From Aegilops tauschii subsp. strangulata (Eukaryota > Streptophyta > Magnoliopsida > Poales > Poaceae), in the NCBI RefSeq assembly GCF_002575655.3, contig NC_053036.3, positions 645,008,736-645,072,735 on the forward strand: a stretch of 64,000 bases of DNA, given 5' to 3'. Each line of letters begins with the position of its first letter. Within the stretch, counting starts at the first letter, position 1. The position numbers and the translations under genes are program-made. The notes below the pieces were generated by a model. It was not told where the DNA came from, searched no databases, and saw nothing but the letters and a program-made list of their open reading frames with translations. Positions 60,339-64,000 of the stretch are shown here, one piece after another.

Positions 60339-60431
60339 CTCCCTCTGTCCCAAAATAAGTGCCTTAAGTTTAGTACAACTTTGTGCTAAAGTTAATATAA
60401 AGTTGAGACACTTATTTTGGGATGGAAGGAG
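60339..60431. mobile_element. Stowaway-type MITE, 93 bp
   Basis: ctccctctgtcccaaaataa and its inverted complement, TA at 60337-60338 and 60432-60433. About 240 bp downstream of the SKP1-like stop codon, so it may lie in or near its 3' UTR. Confidence 0.92.
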
Positions 60432-60672
60432 TAGCAAACAATATTAGAATTGTTTAGCAAGGACAGATATTAGACCAATTGGCGGAACAACATTTCTTCT
60501 TCTTTACGCCCATAACATCAAGATTAGTTGTTAATCGGCTTGCATCAACATATATAGCAAATTAACACAAGCCAAAACATATTTAGTCTTAAGCATCAGG
60601 AGCGTGGATGTATTGCTGGATTGATATGTATCCTAGCCTACGTAACGTGAGTACTAGTGATCAAGATTGCAG

Positions 60673-61179
60673 CTACTCCCAGCACCACGAGTTCTCCCTA
60701 CGGACCTCCTCCTCCTCGTCGGCGGTGTAGTCATTGTGGATGTAGAAGTGCGTGCGGATCTCGTCGGTGGTCTTGCCCAGCATCTGGTCCGCCACCGTCC
60801 GGCATGTGAGGTCCAGGAGCCCCTGCATCTCCAGATAGTTGGCCGCCGCCATGAGGTCGAAGAGCGTGTCCTGGTCCACCTGCACAAACTGGTCGTCGAA
60901 GCGCCGCAGGGGGTCGTCGGCGGTGGGGGCGTCGCGGTACAGGGCGCCGTCCTCGTCGGAGTGCCGGTTGACGTACTCGAGCACGCGCGAGAGGATGGGG
61001 CCGGTGACGGGCAGCGGGATCACCTTGTTGGTGGCCACCATCGAGTCCTCCTCCTCCTCCAGCATGCCCTTGATGATCGCCGACGCGCCGCCGATGGCCT
61101 CCTCCGCCACCTCGAACTCCTCGCCGTCCGACGAGTGGAGGCGGACCATCTTCCTGTTCTTATTAGTGGACGACGACAT
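60673..61179 (-). CDS. SKP1-like protein, intronless
   Basis: SKP1 adaptors link cullin-1 to F-box proteins in SCF ubiquitin ligases, in nucleus and cytosol. 168 aa, the usual length. Residues about 10-75 are the POZ/BTB part (MVRLHSSDGEEFEVAEEAIGG, then VIPLPVTGPILSRVLEYVNRH). Residues about 105-165 are the F-box-binding part (QVDQDTLFDLMAAANYLEMQ, GLLDLTCRTVADQMLGKTTDEIR, EEEEEVRREN). Canonical QTIKHM is replaced by SAIIKGM, and the end is SWCWE instead of the common QWAFE, so it is a divergent family member. It has high GC, no stop, and a start supported by the SSSTNKNRKMV leader; a second Met at residue 11 is possible. It may be a retrocopy, since SKP1-like genes in grasses often have few or no introns. 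Confidence 0.93.
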   Translation of the reverse strand: MSSSTNKNRKMVRLHSSDGEEFEVAEEAIGGASAIIKGMLEEEEDSMVATNKVIPLPVTGPILSRVLEYVNRHSDEDGALYRDAPTADDPLRRFDDQFVQVDQDTLFDLMAAANYLEMQGLLDLTCRTVADQMLGKTTDEIRTHFYIHNDYTADEEEEVRRENSWCWE

Positions 61180-61350
61180 CGTAATTGTTGGATGGATCTC
61201 TCCTCTTCCGATCTTCGAGGTTGGGGTGGGTTTTGCGACGGATCGCTGCGTGTTTGTAGGACTTGATTAATCGGAGTCGGTTCAGAACGGACCGCGGCCG
61301 ACTCCAATTGTTTGTACTTTGTACTCTTCATCACCGACATTAAAACAAAC

Positions 61351-61360
61351 TTTTTATATA
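61351..61360 (-). promoter_or_regulatory. Candidate TATA box of the SKP1-like gene
   Basis: On minus: TATATAAAAA, about 170 bp upstream of the ATG. Spacing fits a short 5' UTR. No other strong TATA is nearer. Confidence 0.5.
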
Positions 61361-61439
61361 TTGGAAAAACTGTTGTCACGTACGTAGAGCGTTTTATGTA
61401 CACATCTGCGACACAACTACGTGCAAACCAAACCTATGG

Positions 61440-61738
61440 CTAGATGGTTAGAGGGACAGTGGTATCCTATGGTTAGAGGGACAATGGTATCCCAGCCTAC
61501 CAGGGTTCAAGTCCTGGTGTTCCGCATTATTCCTGGATTTACTTTAGGATTTCCGGCGATACGCTTTCAGTGGGAGGAGACGACGAGGCGCCTACGGTGA
61601 CTTCGTAAATTTCAAGATGACATGCCGGCTCAATCTCTCGAAGGTGCTCATAGGGGTAGGGTGTACGTGTGTGCGTTTATAGGTGTGAGTGTATGCACGT
61701 ATGTATGAGCGCTTGCGTCTGTACTGATGTTCAAAAAA
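61440..61738 (+). mobile_element. Au-type SINE (tRNA-derived)
   Basis: A tRNA-like head with an A-box-like tggctagatggttaga and a perfect B box ggttcaagtcc (61505-61515). The tail has gtgtgagtgtatgcacg, then gcgcttgcgtctgtactg and a short A run, the known ending of the Au SINE family. The head contains a tandem duplication of ggttagagggacagtggtat. No target duplication could be found, so exact ends are approximate. It sits upstream of the SKP1-like gene. Confidence 0.75.
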
Positions 61739-61953
61739 ACTGAACAATACGTTTTTCATTTGATGGTATACTATGATAGTAATACGTGCCGGCATCAATC
61801 CAACCAACAAAACAAAAAATCAATAGATTCTGGCCAACATGGAACCAAAATTGTATTTTCGCAAAAGAAAAAGGAATGAAAATTCCCTCCATGGGCGGAA
61901 CTAAGCATATTTTAGATGATTATATAGGTTTCTTGTGGTGCAAGAAACCACAA

Positions 61954-63371
61954 CACTAGTAGAAAAAGAGGCTTCCATACGCCCCATTAGTCCCCAAAAT
62001 AATCGAACCGCGACCAAAGGGGTCTTTAGTCGCGGTTCGGGAGGAGACCCGCGACCAACTATCTGGGCCCAGCGCGCTCGGTCGACAGCTGGCGGACGGG
62101 AGGGGCTTTAGTCCCGGTTGGCCTGGCCAACCGGGACTAAAGGTCCTCAGGCTGGCCCGAAGGCCTTTAGTCGCGGTTGGCCAGACCAACCGGGACTGAA
62201 GGTTAGTCCTTTAGTCGCGGTTGGCCAGACCAACCGGTACTAAAGGGCCCATCAAACTCTACCCCACCCCCCTGACCGCCTTTTCAGTTTTAGAAAAACC
62301 AAAAGAAAATCATGAAAATGTCAAAAAAATAAAATAAAATAAGTTTCTCATGTGATATGTGGTCTAGTTGTTGGGAAAATTAACAAATATGAATTTTGAC
62401 TTTATTTGCAAAATCTCTCTGCAATTTCTTAAAATGGGCATAACTTTTGCATACGAACTCGGATGAAAAAGTTTTTTATATGAAAAATCATCTACTCGAA
62501 AAGTTACATCCGAATTTAACCGGGGGAACCCCGTTAAACATTTTCAAAATCCTCAAAAACCTAACAGAAAAAAAGATACGGAGCTTTTAAGATCTGGAGA
62601 GGCAAAAAAATTCAAAAAATTTCAAATTGTGGTCAAACTGTGGTCAAACAATGGTCAAACTAATTATTCTAGAATATTAGTGTTATTAAATAATTATTTC
62701 AGTTTTTTTTTAAATTTTGGTCAAATCTGGTCAAACTGTGGTCAAACAGTGGTCAAACAATGGTCAAACTAATTATTCCAGAAATATTAGTGTTACTAAA
62801 TAATTATTGTTTTTTAAAACAATAGTTTCAAACTCAAACAGTGAAATGTGTCACTTCATGCTCAAGCTAAATTCCTGAGGGTTAATAGAATTGACATCCT
62901 ACTATTGTCAGGAAAACAACAAGTGCAGACTTGGAAACGAGGGAGAATAAAACCCGGAAGTTAAGCGTGCTCAGGCTGGAGTAGTGAGAGGATGGGTGAC
63001 CGTCCGGGAAGTTAGACGATTTGGAATGATGAGGGGTGATTAGAGAATAAATTGAGCAGTGATGAGGGGTGGTGATTAGAGATTAGAGGTTAAAATAATT
63101 CAGAAATTTGAAAATAAAAAAAATAAAAAAAATTCGCAAAAAAACCCTAAACCTACGGAGGAGGCCTTTAGTCCCGGTTAGCCACGAGAACCGGGACTAA
63201 AGGTCCTCCGCCCCGACGGCCCCCTGGCGCCCACATGGACAGGCCTTTAGTCGCGGTTCGTAAGAGGCGCGACTAAAGGGGGGCCTTTAGTCGCGCATAT
63301 TTAGTCCCGGTTGCACAGCCGGGACTAAAGGCCTTTGCGAACCGGGACTAAAGGCCCATTTTCTACCAGTG
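61954..63371. mobile_element. CACTA-3: short non-autonomous CACTA element
   Basis: Left end CACTAGTAGAAAAAGAGG, right end the complement of CACTGGTAGAAAATGGG, target duplication CAA at 61951-61953 and 63372-63374; 1418 bp. Subterminal ctttagtcgcggttgg/ctttagtcccggttgg inverted units are at both ends. The interior is AT-rich, with repeated ggtcaaactgtggtcaaac units (62630-62770). No transposase gene. Same broad group as CACTA-1. Confidence 0.93.
62951..63014 (+). other. 5S-rRNA-like segment inside CACTA-3
   Basis: The run ggaagttaagcgtgctcagg, then gagtagtg, ggatgggtgacc and gggaagtt follows the 3' half of plant 5S rRNA, covering the A box, intermediate element and C box of its internal promoter, with several substitutions. 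The 5' half is not evident, so it is not a gene. Confidence 0.75.
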
Positions 63372-63374
63372 CAA

Positions 63375-63684
63375 GTCCTAAACTTGCCCCGGGTGTGAAT
63401 ATTTTCTGCATTTATTTTAGTGTTTCCGACGCTATTTTTCCAGTGGAACTGTTGCTGCCATTCTCATGACAGCTTCCACTTATCTTGTGAATTTACGAAG
63501 ATTAACATTGAGCATTGCTATGGAGAGGCAAACGTGTAGCAGCACACGAATTAACCAGTATGGCTATAAGGACTATATGCAGTGCATGGATGGAAGAAGC
63601 ACATGCGCGCGGAGCTTCTCGCCCTTTTGATTAATGATGTAACCATTATCCCAAGTTAATAAAAGCGGGTTTTCTTGGAGTTGC
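63375..63684. other. Spacer between CACTA-3 and LINE
   Basis: No gene seen. It may include the 5' part of the following LINE in degraded form. Confidence 0.35.
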
Positions 63685-64000
63685 TCACGTTGACCTCTCG
63701 GAGCAGGACCACATGTTTACAGAGGAGGTTTGGGCAGTCATCAAGGACTTACCCTCGGACAAGGCACCGGGACCGGACGGGTTCATTGGTTTGTTATTTC
63801 AAAAAGCTTGGGAGGTTATCAAGGCAGATCTCATTGCTGCAATTCATAAGCTTTTCCTTAGGAATGGTAGGGGTTTTGGGCGGCTAAACCAAGCTTTGAT
63901 CACTCTCCTGCCGAAGTCTCCAGATGCGTGTTCGGTCTTTGATTTCCGGCCGATTAGCCTTGTGCACAGCATGCCCAAGATTGCATCTAAGCTTCTTACA
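63685..64000 (+). CDS. LINE reverse transcriptase, start of domain, runs off the window
   Basis: Open frame to the right edge with GVAHVDLSEQDHMFTEEVW, LPSDKAPGPDGF (the conserved block before the LINE reverse transcriptase), then LNQALITLLPKSPDA and DFRPISLVHSMPKIASKLLT, which match finger-subdomain blocks. The catalytic YADD block would lie beyond the window. No upstream endonuclease is visible, so this is probably a 5'-truncated copy. Unlike the LINE at 3-4.5 kb it is on plus and still open here. Confidence 0.85.

Overview
This is eukaryotic nuclear DNA from a large grass genome, almost certainly Triticeae (wheat, Aegilops or barley type). The evidence is plant intron-containing genes, Stowaway MITEs with TA target duplications, CACTA elements with 'ctttagtaccggtt' and 'tttgccgtctgc' subterminal repeats, an Au-type SINE, a Sirevirus-type solo LTR and 5'-truncated LINEs. 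The species call rests on family recognition, not on a database search.

Layout. 1-5.0 kb: decayed sequence with a possible plant-mobile-domain gene fragment, then a 5'-truncated LINE interrupted by a second retroposon, each with a 15-bp target duplication. 5.4-7.25 kb (+): an intact two-exon GT37 fucosyltransferase gene. 7.6-11.0 kb: a 39-bp x 6 minisatellite, unassigned GC-rich sequence and an LTR-like stretch. 11.4-14.1 kb (-): a five-exon prenylcysteine (farnesylcysteine) lyase gene whose splice phases all agree. 16.08-53.83 kb: one nested transposon stack. 55.7-57.7 kb (-): an F-box/FBD gene broken by two frameshifts. 60.7-61.2 kb (-): an intact intronless SKP1-like gene. 61.4-63.4 kb: a SINE and a short CACTA element holding a 5S-rRNA-like segment. 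63.7 kb to the right edge: the start of a LINE reverse transcriptase.

The stack reads as follows. A non-autonomous Helitron (16077-53827, minus) was entered by CACTA-1 (16412-51430, TSD TCA). CACTA-1 carries a B3-like gene. A Ty3/gypsy element entered CACTA-1 with TSD AAGTA. One of its LTRs was later entered by CACTA-2 (18321 to about 29135), which has an open TNP2 transposase gene and a TNPA-like gene with one stop. A Sirevirus solo LTR (45925-48561, TSD GTGTG) also sits in CACTA-1. A segment with a 10,752-bp offset (LTR + B3-like gene + pol) occurs twice. The left LTR has AAGTA on both sides, so it behaves as a solo LTR. Unequal exchange between two pol copies followed by LTR-LTR collapse explains this arrangement.

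The host genes point to cell-wall or glycoprotein fucosylation, prenylcysteine turnover and SCF ubiquitin ligase components. They do not form an operon-like or obviously cooperating set. I saw no clearly new defence or metabolic system. The most unusual content is the nested, recombined transposon architecture and what it carries: a B3-like gene, long foldbacks, purine-strand repeats and a 5S-like segment.
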